Virus record (IMG/VR): IMGVR_UViG_3300022562_002256
Coordinates: 1 to 64,000 of that record
Length of the DNA: 64,000 nucleotides
Reading direction: 5' to 3' (one strand)
Origin: a virus
Part shown: piece after piece, positions 39,952-48,206 of the stretch
Layout of the letters: every line of letters begins with the position of its first letter
How positions within the stretch are numbered: position 1 is the first letter of the stretch
Made by a program: the position numbers and the translations under genes
The notes under the pieces: generated by a model
Seen by the model: the letters and a program-made list of their open reading frames with translations, nothing else
What the model was told of the DNA's origin: nothing
The model's database searches: none

Positions 39952-40599
39952 ATGCGAGCTTCCACGTGCCTCACCTCCCTTGTCGGCGCTGTCATGGTGA
40001 CTGGCGCTCTTTGCGTCGCTCTTTGCAGCCCGAGCAGACGATACAGCCCTCCGTCGGACGTCGAACCCGTCCGCATGAAGCCGGTGGCAGCGTCCAACGT
40101 GCCAAGAGAAGCCAGCGAGCTGCTCGACATCACGCGGGCGTACTGGCGGTTGGTGCGGGACGCGCAAGGGCACGCCGCCATTCTGGGGGCGTGCAAGCCC
40201 GGCAAGCCTTGTGCGCACGCGCTGACGTATGCTGCCCCAACCCTACCAGCCCCGCGGGCGGTGACACCATGCGGCAAGAAGGCTGAGGACGACTACCGCG
40301 CCTACATTCAGTATGTGTCTGGGGTTGCCGCGAGCTACATGGGCATCGTTCCCCCACGGATCGAACCCGTGCACACCGGGGGCGTCACCCACCTGGAGAC
40401 CGACGCATGCTACAGGAGGCTGTTCGTGTGCCGCTTTCGCCGGAACGTGTGTTGGGCAAACAAAGTGGCTGACGCGTTGGGGTTGGGGGATGAGAACGAG
40501 ACGGGCAACTACGCGCGGCCTCTCCTCGATGCGTCGACATGCGAGGTCTTCGTCGACTCCGACGAGAGGCTAGGCGATCGGCTGTGTCATTCGCCATGA
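39952..40599 (+). CDS. exported or membrane-anchored hypothetical protein, 215 aa
   Basis: N-terminal hydrophobic segment LVGAVMVTGALCVALC suggests a signal or anchor. The remainder is polar with eight spread Cys (CKPGKPC, CGKK, CYRRLFVCRFRRNVC), suggesting disulfides. Start follows the leaderless promoter. Unrecognised. Confidence 0.6.
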   Translation: MRASTCLTSLVGAVMVTGALCVALCSPSRRYSPPSDVEPVRMKPVAASNVPREASELLDITRAYWRLVRDAQGHAAILGACKPGKPCAHALTYAAPTLPAPRAVTPCGKKAEDDYRAYIQYVSGVAASYMGIVPPRIEPVHTGGVTHLETDACYRRLFVCRFRRNVCWANKVADALGLGDENETGNYARPLLDASTCEVFVDSDERLGDRLCHSP

Positions 40600-40670
40600 C
40601 CCAACGGTCACCGCGGGGGCGTCACAATTGCTGATGTCAGAGGCATCATGAAGCACAGCGCCGAGAGTTT

Positions 40671-41279
40671 TCACGCCGGCCGACCAAACGCCCCCGCCCC
40701 GACGGCGTAGAGGCAGCCCCCCAAGTCCGCGAGGACATCGAGCTCGGATCGCCCCTCGACTTTGGCCAGCTTGGCGCACCTCCATCGTGTCGGTGCGCGC
40801 CGTGGGCATCGAGGGCTCGTCGCGGGGTGTAGAATGCGCAGCAGCCCAGCATGGGTCGCAACGCGTGGGCATGTCGTCGGAGCCTCCGAGCGACCCGGGC
40901 CGCACGATCGGTCGCCCACATCCGATACAGGCGCCGCGGTCGTGCACCTCCCTCGCACGCCGCGGGCGCTCGAATGTCCACGTCGAGCCACAGCCGGTGC
41001 ACCGCTCCCCTTCCCACGCCGACCCGTCCTCGCTGACCACCTGGGCCAGCTTGCCGGCTCGACACCGGGGGCACGCATGGCGCTCCGGAGCCACCGAGCC
41101 ATCGACCAGCCCGGCGTGACCGGCTGGCAGTGTCGCCTCGTCGAGCGCGGCGAGAAGCACACGCCTCGAGCCGGGGCGGTGAAGCGCCGGTTGGCCGCGG
41201 TGTAGTCCAGGCCCTCCTCGCGCACGTGGTCAAGAAATGCGGTCGCCTCTTGGCCGGGGTCCTGCCGGCGGTCAGTCAT
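40671..41279 (-). pseudogene. zinc-ribbon protein gene with two apparent frameshifts
   Basis: ATG 41279 begins TDRRQDPGQEATAFLDHVRE. Near 41170 coding passes to the frame starting GTG 41160, which reads CPRCRAGKLAQVV, CTGCGSTWTFE, CIGCGRPIV and CDPCWAA: four CxxC knuckles. Near 40790 it returns to the first frame (SELDVLADLGGCLYAVGAG) and stops at 40671. Restored length about 200 aa. Nucleic-acid binding likely. Confidence 0.5.
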
Positions 41280-42840
41280 CGAACAATCTCCCTTGCCGCT
41301 TCTCGGTCTCGACGGCCTTGGGCATCTCGTCGCCCGCCATGAACGCGGCCACGGCTTGCGGCGTGCATGCTTGCCACGCGGTGAGTCGAGCGCGGGTGAT
41401 CACGCACGCCTCGACACAGAACCCCGCCCCGACCCACTCCACCCCGCGCATCCACGCGGCAATCGCGAACGCGCCCGACCCAGCGCACAGATCACCAACG
41501 CGCCGCGCCCCCGTGAGCTTGAGCAGGTGCAGGCACAGCCCGAGCGGCTTGACCGTGGGGTGCACGTTGCCCTGTGCTCGCGTCTGGGCTTGCTTTCTAG
41601 TCGCTGACACAATGACGTCCGGGTTCGTGGCATCAGGTGTTACCTCCCATTGCTCCCTGGTCACCTGGTCGAATCCGAACGGATTGTCACGGTTCGCTCT
41701 CCAGTATAGCTCCTCGCAGCCGAAGTGCCGCTCAGATGGGCCGCACTTGCCGACGAATCGGAACGGCGGCGTTTGGCTGAAAAAGCGCGAGGGCCCGCCT
41801 TCGTCGGCGTGGCCGTACCCAACGCTATCGCTCGAGCTTCCACCGTACCCCTGGCTACCGGCGCTGTTGTTCCTCGGTCTATCCGTTGACACGCTGTGCC
41901 CTCCCTGCGCGTCGACCTCCGCCATCGGACAGCACCACCCCCCAGGCTCGCCACATTCGCACCGAGGAGCGGGGCCGCCTGATTCTGCGAGCCACGTCGA
42001 GCCGCACGTCTCGCAGCCTGCGACGCAGCGATAGGCGGGGATGGTCTCGGTTCCGTCGACAGCAAAACCATCCCATTTGTCCGCGCGCACGGTCGAGCCC
42101 ATGGCGATCTTGAATGCGCCCGCCTGTTCTCCGGTATGGTCTCTCGGCTGCGAGCCCCTAACCTTCCGCGCCCCCGTCCGCTCACAACGCTCATCGTGCG
42201 AGAATATCACGTTGCCAGGCCGGCCGCCGTCGGTGTGTCGCGTCGGTTCCTTGTACAGAGCCCCACCCGACGCGAACAGCACGCCCGGGCCGCCTGTGTG
42301 CGACCGCAACTCGCCCCTCGGAACCCGTACGGCGTCCACGTCGAGACGCACCGCGCCCGGACTCTTTGTAGCCACGAGCCAGTGCTCGGCCAGCGGTCGG
42401 AGCGTATGGCGCCCTTTCGGCCAGCCTTGCGCCTGGATGTGCGTGATGACATCTCGGACGAAGAACCCAGCGAGCCGCAGCGCCTCAGCCGTCCAGTCCG
42501 ACGTGCGCGGTATGGCCCACACGATCGCGATGCCCTCGGGCGTCAGGCAGTCGTACGCCGCCGCAAACCGCTCAGCCCAGTACATCACGAACGCGTGGCG
42601 CTCTTGGATGTCACGGAGGTGCGCCTTCGACCGCGCGGGGAAGGGGGGCTCGTAGTGGGTGGCAGGGTTCGACCTGTCCCAACGCCTACTCATGAATGCG
42701 ATCCCGGCCGGGGGGTCGGTCACCACCGCGTCAAGCGGAAGTTCCTCGCCGGCTGCGATCCGCGCGGCCAGAGCGCGATACACATCGAGGCAGTCCCCGT
42801 GATAGAGGCGTACGTTTTGTGCTCCAAACCAGGGGATCAT
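41272..42840 (-). CDS. N4/N6-type DNA methyltransferase with zinc-ribbon insertion, 522 aa
   Basis: Catalytic motif IV is VVTDPPAGIAFM (residues 38-49), a DPPA variant of DPPY. The C-terminal SAM site is NVHPTVKPLGLCLHLLKLTG then DLCAGSGAFAIAAWMRGVEW. Between them (about 270-330) sits a Cys-rich insertion CETCGSTW...CECGEP...CC that looks like a zinc ribbon. Probably modifies phage DNA against restriction; target sequence unknown. ATG 42840 overlaps the upstream stop. Confidence 0.8.
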   Translation of the reverse strand: MIPWFGAQNVRLYHGDCLDVYRALAARIAAGEELPLDAVVTDPPAGIAFMSRRWDRSNPATHYEPPFPARSKAHLRDIQERHAFVMYWAERFAAAYDCLTPEGIAIVWAIPRTSDWTAEALRLAGFFVRDVITHIQAQGWPKGRHTLRPLAEHWLVATKSPGAVRLDVDAVRVPRGELRSHTGGPGVLFASGGALYKEPTRHTDGGRPGNVIFSHDERCERTGARKVRGSQPRDHTGEQAGAFKIAMGSTVRADKWDGFAVDGTETIPAYRCVAGCETCGSTWLAESGGPAPRCECGEPGGWCCPMAEVDAQGGHSVSTDRPRNNSAGSQGYGGSSSDSVGYGHADEGGPSRFFSQTPPFRFVGKCGPSERHFGCEELYWRANRDNPFGFDQVTREQWEVTPDATNPDVIVSATRKQAQTRAQGNVHPTVKPLGLCLHLLKLTGARRVGDLCAGSGAFAIAAWMRGVEWVGAGFCVEACVITRARLTAWQACTPQAVAAFMAGDEMPKAVETEKRQGRLFDD

Positions 42841-43037
42841 TCTCGCACCAACTCCCGCGCTTGCCGGGCGGCCTCGCGAGCGGCGCGGCGGTGGATCTTG
42901 GCGACGTCCGCGACTGGCTGCCACGGCTCGCCGGCCTTGAAGGCCAGCTCGGCCCGAACCTCGGCGCACCCGCGGAGGTATGCCTGCGTCACGGCCTCGC
43001 GCAGCAATCGTCGGAGCCTCCGTTCGATCGCGGTCAT
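42837..43037 (-). CDS. hypothetical helical protein, 66 aa
   Basis: Basic helices (IERRLRRLLREAVTQAYLRG; AARQARELVRE). ATG 43037 overlaps the previous stop and its own stop overlaps the methyltransferase start, so it is co-translated with it. Unknown role. Confidence 0.6.
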   Translation of the reverse strand: MTAIERRLRRLLREAVTQAYLRGCAEVRAELAFKAGEPWQPVADVAKIHRRAAREAARQARELVRE

Positions 43038-43234
43038 CCGCCACACCCGGGACACATCCCCGACCCGTCGCACTGCTCGCAGTCAGGGTTGTCCCCGCCG
43101 CAGGGGCAGCCCCCCTCGTCGTGGCAGACCAGGCAGTCGATCGGCAGCGGGCTGGGTGGGGCGTCCACCGATGGCTTCCCGAGGAAGGCGTCCACTGCCG
43201 CCCGCGTGGCGTTGGGGTCAGGCCATGTGCTCAT
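43034..43234 (-). CDS. small DnaJ-type zinc-knuckle protein, 66 aa
   Basis: The C-terminal 35 residues hold CLVCHDEG, CPCGGDNP, CEQCDGSG and CPGCGG knuckles, similar to 34677-35117. ATG 43234 is chosen because ATG 43243 abuts the TATAGG -10 box. First gene of the methyltransferase operon. Confidence 0.55.
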   Translation of the reverse strand: MSTWPDPNATRAAVDAFLGKPSVDAPPSPLPIDCLVCHDEGGCPCGGDNPDCEQCDGSGMCPGCGG

Positions 43235-43243
43235 GTCGGTCAT

Positions 43244-43271
43244 CCTATACGGAGGTGGGGCTCGCGCGCAA
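43244..43271 (-). promoter_or_regulatory. sigma-70-like promoter of methyltransferase operon
   Basis: TTGCGC, 16-bp spacer, TATAGG on the minus strand, 10 nt before ATG 43234. Confidence 0.4.
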
Positions 43272-43462
43272 CGTGCGCACGAACACCCCACCGCGCAACT
43301 GTGCCCCATCCCGTCGCTACGGCGCCGCCAAGCGTGGCTGAGGCACCGGACGGGCTGCCACAGCCAAGCGGGCACCAAACCCGCGCCACAGGCCCACCAC
43401 GGGGCGGTGACGGTCACCGTGTGGCGCCGACGGGCCCGCCGACTCCCCGTCGGCGAATCGTC

Positions 43463-43492
43463 TTGGTTGCCGACTCCACAAAACTGTGCTAA
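43463..43492 (+). promoter_or_regulatory. candidate promoter of fibre gene 43537
   Basis: TTGGTT, 18-bp spacer, TGCTAA. The rest of the gap 43272-43536 holds a CCGACGGG/CCCGTCGG hairpin near 43425-43455 and no convincing frame. Confidence 0.35.
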
Positions 43493-43536
43493 GCGCGGGG
43501 GCGACACCCGCCGTCACCCAGCCAACCGAGGACCCC

Positions 43537-44991
43537 ATGCCCAGTCCACCCGACCTCGCGCTCGACCCCAACGACGCCAAGCTCGCCGCTGGCACCAAGC
43601 CGGACGGTACGCCGAGTTCGATCGCGCTCGATGCAGACGGCCAACTCCTCGTCGGCGGCAGTGCGCTGCCGGCTGGCGCCGCAACCAGCGCGTTGCAGGG
43701 CGCTGGGCTGCCCTCTGCGTTCACCGATGGCGGTGGCGTCAAGGTCGGCATCGTCGACGCTTTGCCATCAGGAACAAACACCATCGGCGCAGTCACCGGT
43801 GCCGCTGGCACAGCGCTCGCGACCGAGGATGGGGTCCAGTCGCTTCGGAACCCGTATGGCGAGCTGCGACTGGAGACTGACGCTCTCCAGTATGCCAACT
43901 TCGCGGCCGGTCTCGCCGCTGCGAAGGTGACCCCGAATGTGACCGGCTCGGGCGCCGTGGTGTGGGACACCACCTATCGCTGCGCTCGCCTGTCGGTCGG
44001 AACCGCCGTGGGCACGGCTGTAATTTTGGCTAATACGCCGGGAACCTATCGAACGGACGACGTCAGCGGGCTGGAGGTCACCTTTTTCGTAGGTCCCGAG
44101 CAGGACGCCGCTCTTTTCATCGAAATCGGTGTCATCGCCGACCACGGCCTCGCGAGCTTGTTCCGGTTGACAGACGGCCGCGTGTACATCGTGATTGTCC
44201 ATGCGAGTCTCCCTGGAGGCGAGGAGGCATTTGAGATCACCGACGCCGTGGCGGCTGTCGATTTTGCGGTGGGATGGCATACGATCTCGCTGCGGACCGC
44301 TGGGGAAGGCGGCTGGTGGAGCGAGCTCCGGATTGATGGTATTGTGATTTTTGGTGGGTTTGCACCCCCCGGCCCGATTGTGAGTGCGGCGTGGCATGAA
44401 ACTCGTATCGGTGTGCGTGTGCGATCGACGGCGACCACGCCAGCCGGCGGTTCTGTCTACGTGCGAGGATTTTCGTTCACCACGAACAAGGTGCCGCCGA
44501 TTTCGATCGCGACGGTCACGCGCCCATCGGTGTCTGTTGGAACAACCCAGATCGGCTTGTTCGGCGTCGCCCCGGCCACGACCGTGAATGGGGTGTTCTG
44601 TTATCAGCCGGCCTGGCCAATCGAGTTGGCGCTGGTGACCGAAGCGACGTCGGGGATGGCTTTGTATGCCTATGAAGTAGCCCCATCGGCGCCCGATCCG
44701 TTCAACGGGACCGGAGCGTGGACCGCGGTGCCAGGAACCACGCTCGTGGCGAACACGACGCCCAGTGTCCTGCCTGCCGATCTTGTCTTGCCCGGCGCGA
44801 TATTGCGAGGGATAGCTACACTGTCGAACGACTTGGATCTTTCCGCCATCTACGGGCCCGGGCGTCTGGCGCTCTACGTCCCCCCGCTCGTGACGGCCAG
44901 TTCGCGCCTTGTTGTGGTAGCAGCTCGGGCCAGTGGCGCCGCCGCGCAGACGACCGGCGTTATGTCAATCGGAGTGCAGTACACCACGTAG
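43537..44991 (+). CDS. fibre-like structural protein, 484 aa
   Basis: Starts with the fibre-like modular pattern ALDPNDAKLAAGTKPDGTPS and IALDADGQLLVGGSALPAGA, VKVGIVDALPSGTNTIGAV, commonly found in phage minor tail proteins. The middle 200 residues form a jelly-roll/lectin-like beta domain (TISLRTAGEGGWWSELRIDG). GAGGA precedes ATG 43537. A receptor-binding or structural role is inferred. Confidence 0.6.
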   Translation: MPSPPDLALDPNDAKLAAGTKPDGTPSSIALDADGQLLVGGSALPAGAATSALQGAGLPSAFTDGGGVKVGIVDALPSGTNTIGAVTGAAGTALATEDGVQSLRNPYGELRLETDALQYANFAAGLAAAKVTPNVTGSGAVVWDTTYRCARLSVGTAVGTAVILANTPGTYRTDDVSGLEVTFFVGPEQDAALFIEIGVIADHGLASLFRLTDGRVYIVIVHASLPGGEEAFEITDAVAAVDFAVGWHTISLRTAGEGGWWSELRIDGIVIFGGFAPPGPIVSAAWHETRIGVRVRSTATTPAGGSVYVRGFSFTTNKVPPISIATVTRPSVSVGTTQIGLFGVAPATTVNGVFCYQPAWPIELALVTEATSGMALYAYEVAPSAPDPFNGTGAWTAVPGTTLVANTTPSVLPADLVLPGAILRGIATLSNDLDLSAIYGPGRLALYVPPLVTASSRLVVVAARASGAAAQTTGVMSIGVQYTT

Positions 44992-45529
44992 ACCAATGGC
45001 ACGCCGCGGGGCATCGCATGGCGCGTGCCACTCCCACCCCCGCGATGCGCCCACGGTGCCCAGCAGCGCGGAGCGTGGCTGACACCGCTTGAAGGGTTGT
45101 CCCCTCCGTCACCACGTCGTCGATGAGGAGCACGTCCTCATGCGCGCCCAACCCATCCGGCTGATACGCCAGTGAGCGCAGGTGCTCGGCGATGGGTAGC
45201 CCGCCCCGCCCCTCTCGGCGACGCAGCCTCGATGACTCGACGTCGTACGCGCGCACCACTGGCTCCGCCACCCGCGAACCGCCACCCAGCCCGACCAGGG
45301 CTTCCGCGAGGGGCCGAAGGGAGGGGCGCGTCCACGAGGAGCGGGGCACCGGCACAACCACGCCACCGAACGAGGGAATGCACGCCGCAAGCGCCCGCGC
45401 CGAGCGGAGGGTGGCGTCGCGCTCCCCCGCTTTCAACGCCTCAATGATGTCCCGTGCGGCGGCGGTGCGCTGGCTCAACCCGCGGTAGCGCCGCGACAGG
45501 TAGGGGAGAGGAGCGACGATGTTGAGCAT
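44960..45529 (-). CDS. ComF-like phosphoribosyltransferase, 189 aa
   Basis: The PRPP loop VLLIDDVVTEGTTLQAVSAT (near 128-147) is complete, and the N-terminal part VVVPVPRSSWTRPS, LRPLAEALVGL matches ComF-type PRTases. The N-terminal zinc finger of ComF is missing. Start fixed by the site at 45542-45557. Role could be nucleotide salvage or DNA uptake-derived; unknown here. Confidence 0.7.
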   Translation of the reverse strand: MLNIVAPLPYLSRRYRGLSQRTAAARDIIEALKAGERDATLRSARALAACIPSFGGVVVPVPRSSWTRPSLRPLAEALVGLGGGSRVAEPVVRAYDVESSRLRRREGRGGLPIAEHLRSLAYQPDGLGAHEDVLLIDDVVTEGTTLQAVSATLRAAGHRGRIAGVGVARAMRCPAACHWSTWCTALRLT

Positions 45530-45541
45530 ACGCCAGCAACT

Positions 45542-45557
45542 TGCACGATCCGCGCCA
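45542..45557 (-). promoter_or_regulatory. sigma-54-like site with TGGCGC
   Basis: TGGCGC-GGATC-GTGCA on the minus strand, predicted +1 near 45531, ATG 45529. Confidence 0.5.
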
Positions 45558-45572
45558 CAACGGCTCAAGTGG

Positions 45573-46361
45573 TCAAGCCGCAGCGAACCGCTTCCGTCGC
45601 TCGGCGACCATCGCGTCTGCATACTTCGCGGCACTCTCTGCCATCGTCTCAAATGCGAGCGGAACGGGAAACCGCGCGTCGCGGCCACCATCAACCGGCT
45701 ACGTCGCGGCAAGCGCATTGAACACCTCTGCCTCGGTCAGAGGCCGCCCTGCGGTGTTGATGCGTCGGAAGACCTCACGCGCAAGCGCCTCGTCGCCGTG
45801 GACGACGAGCACGCCGACCCGTGTCTCGTGGAGTCTCGCCGCCGCTGCGTAAAGACGAGTCCCGCGGTCTCTAGCCAGGCGCCACGCTGTGTCGTCGGCC
45901 GACGACACAGACTCGTACAAGCCAGTTAAGAATTCTTGACATGCAGCGGTTTCAAGGACCGCGCGCACGGGGGCGTACCGCGCGGGGGGGCGTACCGCGC
46001 TCGCCGGCGCATCGTGTTCTGCCACCACGTATCGATCCTCGTCCATGTCGAATCGAACCGGTGACGTGCCATCCCATGCACGTGCGAGAGACGTGACCCG
46101 CTGCTGACCATCGATCAGCCACGCCGTGGGACCGGTCTGCCAGACTACGATCGTGCCCACGGGCACGCCACGGTCCAGCGAGTCCCATAACGCGGCCTCG
46201 TCCGCCGGTTCCCAGCAGAAGGGGCGCTGAAATGCGGGCACGCGCCACCCGCCTGCTGCGGCGTGCTCGGCGACGTGCGCGACCCACAACGCTGCCGGCT
46301 CAACGCCACCCCACAACGAGTGCCGGCGTGTGGGAGGCGGGGTATGTTTGGGCCGACTCAT
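45573..46361 (-). CDS. DUF262 (GmrSD N-like) protein, interrupted by in-frame TAG
   Basis: ATG 46361 overlaps the previous stop. PAFQRPFCWEPADEAALWDS, VPVGTIVVWQTG, and WLIDGQQRVTSLARAWDG are the DUF262 nuclease motifs (IDGQQR is catalytic). EVFRRINTAGRPLTEAEVFN follows. A TAG sits at 45699-45701; 41 plausible in-frame codons (ARFPVPLAFETMAESAAKYA) follow to TGA 45573. Either readthrough, a CAG-to-TAG change, or a short gene ending at 45699. DUF262 proteins act in restriction of modified DNA. Confidence 0.65.
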
Positions 46362-46636
46362 TGCCCGACCTTGCGCCCCGCCACGTCCACGGCGTCGTCG
46401 ACGTAAACCCCACGTTCCTGGCGCCACGTGCGTCCCCATGTGGGCGGGGGGCCGTGCGCGTTCTCGCGCTCGAGTCGGGCGGGCACACCCTCAAGGCTGC
46501 CGGCCTTGAGGGACACCTGCGTTTGCGCTGGGCAGCGCCGCCCAAAAAGCTCTACCGCGTCGTCCGGTGACGCGGCGAGCAGCGCCCCGATGACCCGACC
46601 GGGGGGGAACACCTTGATAACGAACCACTCGCTCAT
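46358..46636 (-). CDS. hypothetical protein, 92 aa
   Basis: ATG 46636 is two bases after the predicted start of 46649-46664. Alpha/beta (FVIKVFPPGRVIGALLAASP) with a charged tail. Stop overlaps the DUF262 start, so the pair forms one unit. Confidence 0.6.
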   Translation of the reverse strand: MSEWFVIKVFPPGRVIGALLAASPDDAVELFGRRCPAQTQVSLKAGSLEGVPARLERENAHGPPPTWGRTWRQERGVYVDDAVDVAGRKVGQ

Positions 46637-46648
46637 GGCCGGCCATGT

Positions 46649-46664
46649 TGCACAGGCCGTGCCA
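46649..46664 (-). promoter_or_regulatory. sigma-54-like -24/-12 site
   Basis: TGGCAC-GGCCT-GTGCA on the minus strand, predicted +1 near 46638, ATG 46636. Confidence 0.65.
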
Positions 46665-46936
46665 ACCGAGATGCCCCTGCCGGCGAGGTGTTCAGTGGTT
46701 TGGTGGTGTTCAGTATTGGCTGTGGCGTTATGCCACGGAGTTGTTCCGGGATCGCGTGCTGACAGCCACTTGAGTGCTGGCTCTGCGATGTGTGGCACTC
46801 CGCCACACCGTGGCAACATGCCACGCCCCGCCGACGCGGCCAAGTGCTCGAAATCATTGACGCGGCGTGGATCGACCCCGATCCGCCACCGTAAGGCAAC
46901 ATACGGCACGCCCCCAACAACGCCACAACCACCAGG
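46665..46936. repeat. family B regulatory module, copy B2
   Basis: Near copy of B1 with the same three palindromes at 46722-46736, 46790-46808 and 46810-46824, the CAGCCACTTGAGTGCT block and GTGGATC-N6-GATCCGC (46867-46886). Flanked by divergent sigma-54-like sites. Confidence 0.7.
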
Positions 46937-46952
46937 TGGCACGGCGCGTGCA
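46937..46952 (+). promoter_or_regulatory. sigma-54-like site reading into noncoding DNA
   Basis: TGGCAC-GGCGC-GTGCA, predicted +1 near 46963. No open frame follows, so it may produce an RNA from 46963 toward tRNA-Tyr. Confidence 0.6.
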
Positions 46953-46962
46953 TTCACCGTCT

Positions 46963-47664
46963 GGCGTAACGACGGTCGGCACCCGCAGCCCGCGTGTGCT
47001 ACAACCGCCGAGAACGGAGGAGACGGTCGCGGGGTTACGAGGTGGATCGGTCGAACTGGTCTTGTCGAGGTGATACCTCAATTAAGCGCGAAAGCGGCGC
47101 TGACCCCACCGAATCGAGGCACGTACGCACGAAAAATGTGGAGCACGGCGTGACCACACGTGATTGTCGACGTAACCCTGCGGCCAGTCCCCACGTCACG
47201 AATGGAGTTCGGTCAAGCATACCAGGGATAGAGTTCAGCCTGGGACGGTACGCGCCGCACCGTGAGAGTGCCAAGCGCCTCTTAGCCGTCAGTTAAAGCC
47301 CCGTAAAACCCCCCGCAGGGGGGCGGGGTCGGATGACCGGGCAAGTCATCCGACGTAAGCCGGGCACCCGACTCTATCCCTGATATGCTCGACCGAACCC
47401 CCACCTGTCTGCGGCACGCATTATGCATGAGTTCTCGACGTCGGCGTCGGCGACAGCCGACCGACCCGGTAGGCGGTGACCAATCCGCACCGGTCATCCC
47501 ACCCCGGCCTCTCCGGAGGCACCCACGTCCCGCCACCAGGCGGCCCTAACTGAGCCTCCCGCAAGGTCACCTCTCCCCGCCGTGGTGCGGCGAGTGGGCG
47601 ACCACCGGGAGCGACGACGAAGGAGCATGATGTCAGCGCGAAGCGATGTCGCCGCGCTGACCTT
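46963..47664 (+). ncRNA. candidate structured noncoding RNA region upstream of tRNA-Tyr
   Basis: About 700 nt without a supported frame. Contains a nested C-rich/G-rich hairpin at 47299-47328, a GTCGGATGAC/GTCATCCGAC hairpin at 47328-47354, and a GTCAGCGCG/CGCGCTGAC hairpin at 47634-47663. Two 32-bp inverted repeats flank the central part. Boundaries unknown. Confidence 0.35.
47204..47401. repeat. 198-bp element with 32-bp imperfect inverted terminal repeats
   Basis: 47204-47235 and the reverse of 47370-47401 match at about 28 of 32 positions (core CAGGGATAGAGT and GTTCGGTC). Could be a MITE-like element or paired operators. Confidence 0.45.
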
Positions 47665-47747
47665 GGAGGGTTGCCCGAGTGGTCAAAGGGAGCAGATTGT
47701 AAATCTGCCGGCGAAAGCCTTCGGTGGTTCGAGTCCACCACCCCCCA
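47665..47747 (+). tRNA. tRNA-Tyr (anticodon GTA)
   Basis: Class II cloverleaf: acceptor GGAGGGT/ACCCCCC (one mismatch), anticodon arm CAGAT-TGTAAAT-CTG type loop with GTA, a variable arm of Tyr length and T arm GGTGG-TTCGAGT-CCACC. CCA is not encoded. Confidence 0.85.
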
Positions 47748-47775
47748 CCCAATTTCAATACCAACGGAGCACCAC

Positions 47776-48000
47776 ATGGCTACATCGATCCGATCCCCCC
47801 TTGCACGCGCGCGTCCCCATGCCGCGCGCCTCGCGGTCGTCGACGAGATGCCCGAGGCTGCCGACCTGCCATACCCTAACGACGGCGACTCGCTGGCCGT
47901 TTGGCGAGGCTTTGTCATCAATGCGGCCAACGCCCCGTCGGCGCCGCCGTCGTGGCACCTGACCGCCCTTGCGGCGCTCGTCGGCGAGGTGTCCGCGTGA
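47776..48000 (+). CDS. hypothetical protein, 74 aa
   Basis: ATG 47776, 29 nt after tRNA-Tyr. Helical C-terminus (LAVWRGFVINAANAPSAPPS, WHLTALAALVGEV). Stop overlaps GTG of the next gene. Unrecognised. Confidence 0.6.
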   Translation: MATSIRSPLARARPHAARLAVVDEMPEAADLPYPNDGDSLAVWRGFVINAANAPSAPPSWHLTALAALVGEVSA

Positions 48001-48146
48001 AGCGCGTCGAGCAATTGTTGGACGTCATCGGCGATGACCAGCTACCAGCGACGCTGCGGTGGTTAGCCGCGTAGCATGCCCGGCAAGCCATCGCGGCCGA
48101 CGTGGGCCTGGGCGCGCTCGCGGGCCTTATCGCGGATGTCTGCTGA
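47997..48146 (+). CDS. small helical protein with in-frame TAG, 25 or 49 aa
   Basis: GTG 47997 overlaps the previous stop. MKRVEQLLDVIGDDQLPATL then RWLAA, TAG at 48072-48074, then HARQAIAADVGLGALAGLIA to TGA 48144. Third-position G/C stays high past the TAG. Read as Gln, the joined helix is continuous. Confidence 0.45.
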
Positions 48147-48206
48147 CGCTCGCCGCCCTCCAGGCGCCTTGCGGAGTGTCCGCTCATGGCTATGTTGGCG
48201 GCCATG

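Noticed and set aside
46994-47296. 100-aa plus-strand ORF upstream of tRNA-Tyr
   Set aside because: Basic composition, spans inverted repeats, no start signal.
45573-48146. Genome-wide recoding of TAG to Gln
   Set aside because: TAG is the natural stop of several genes (for example sigma, YkgJ-like, 9030 and 57022), so global reassignment does not fit.
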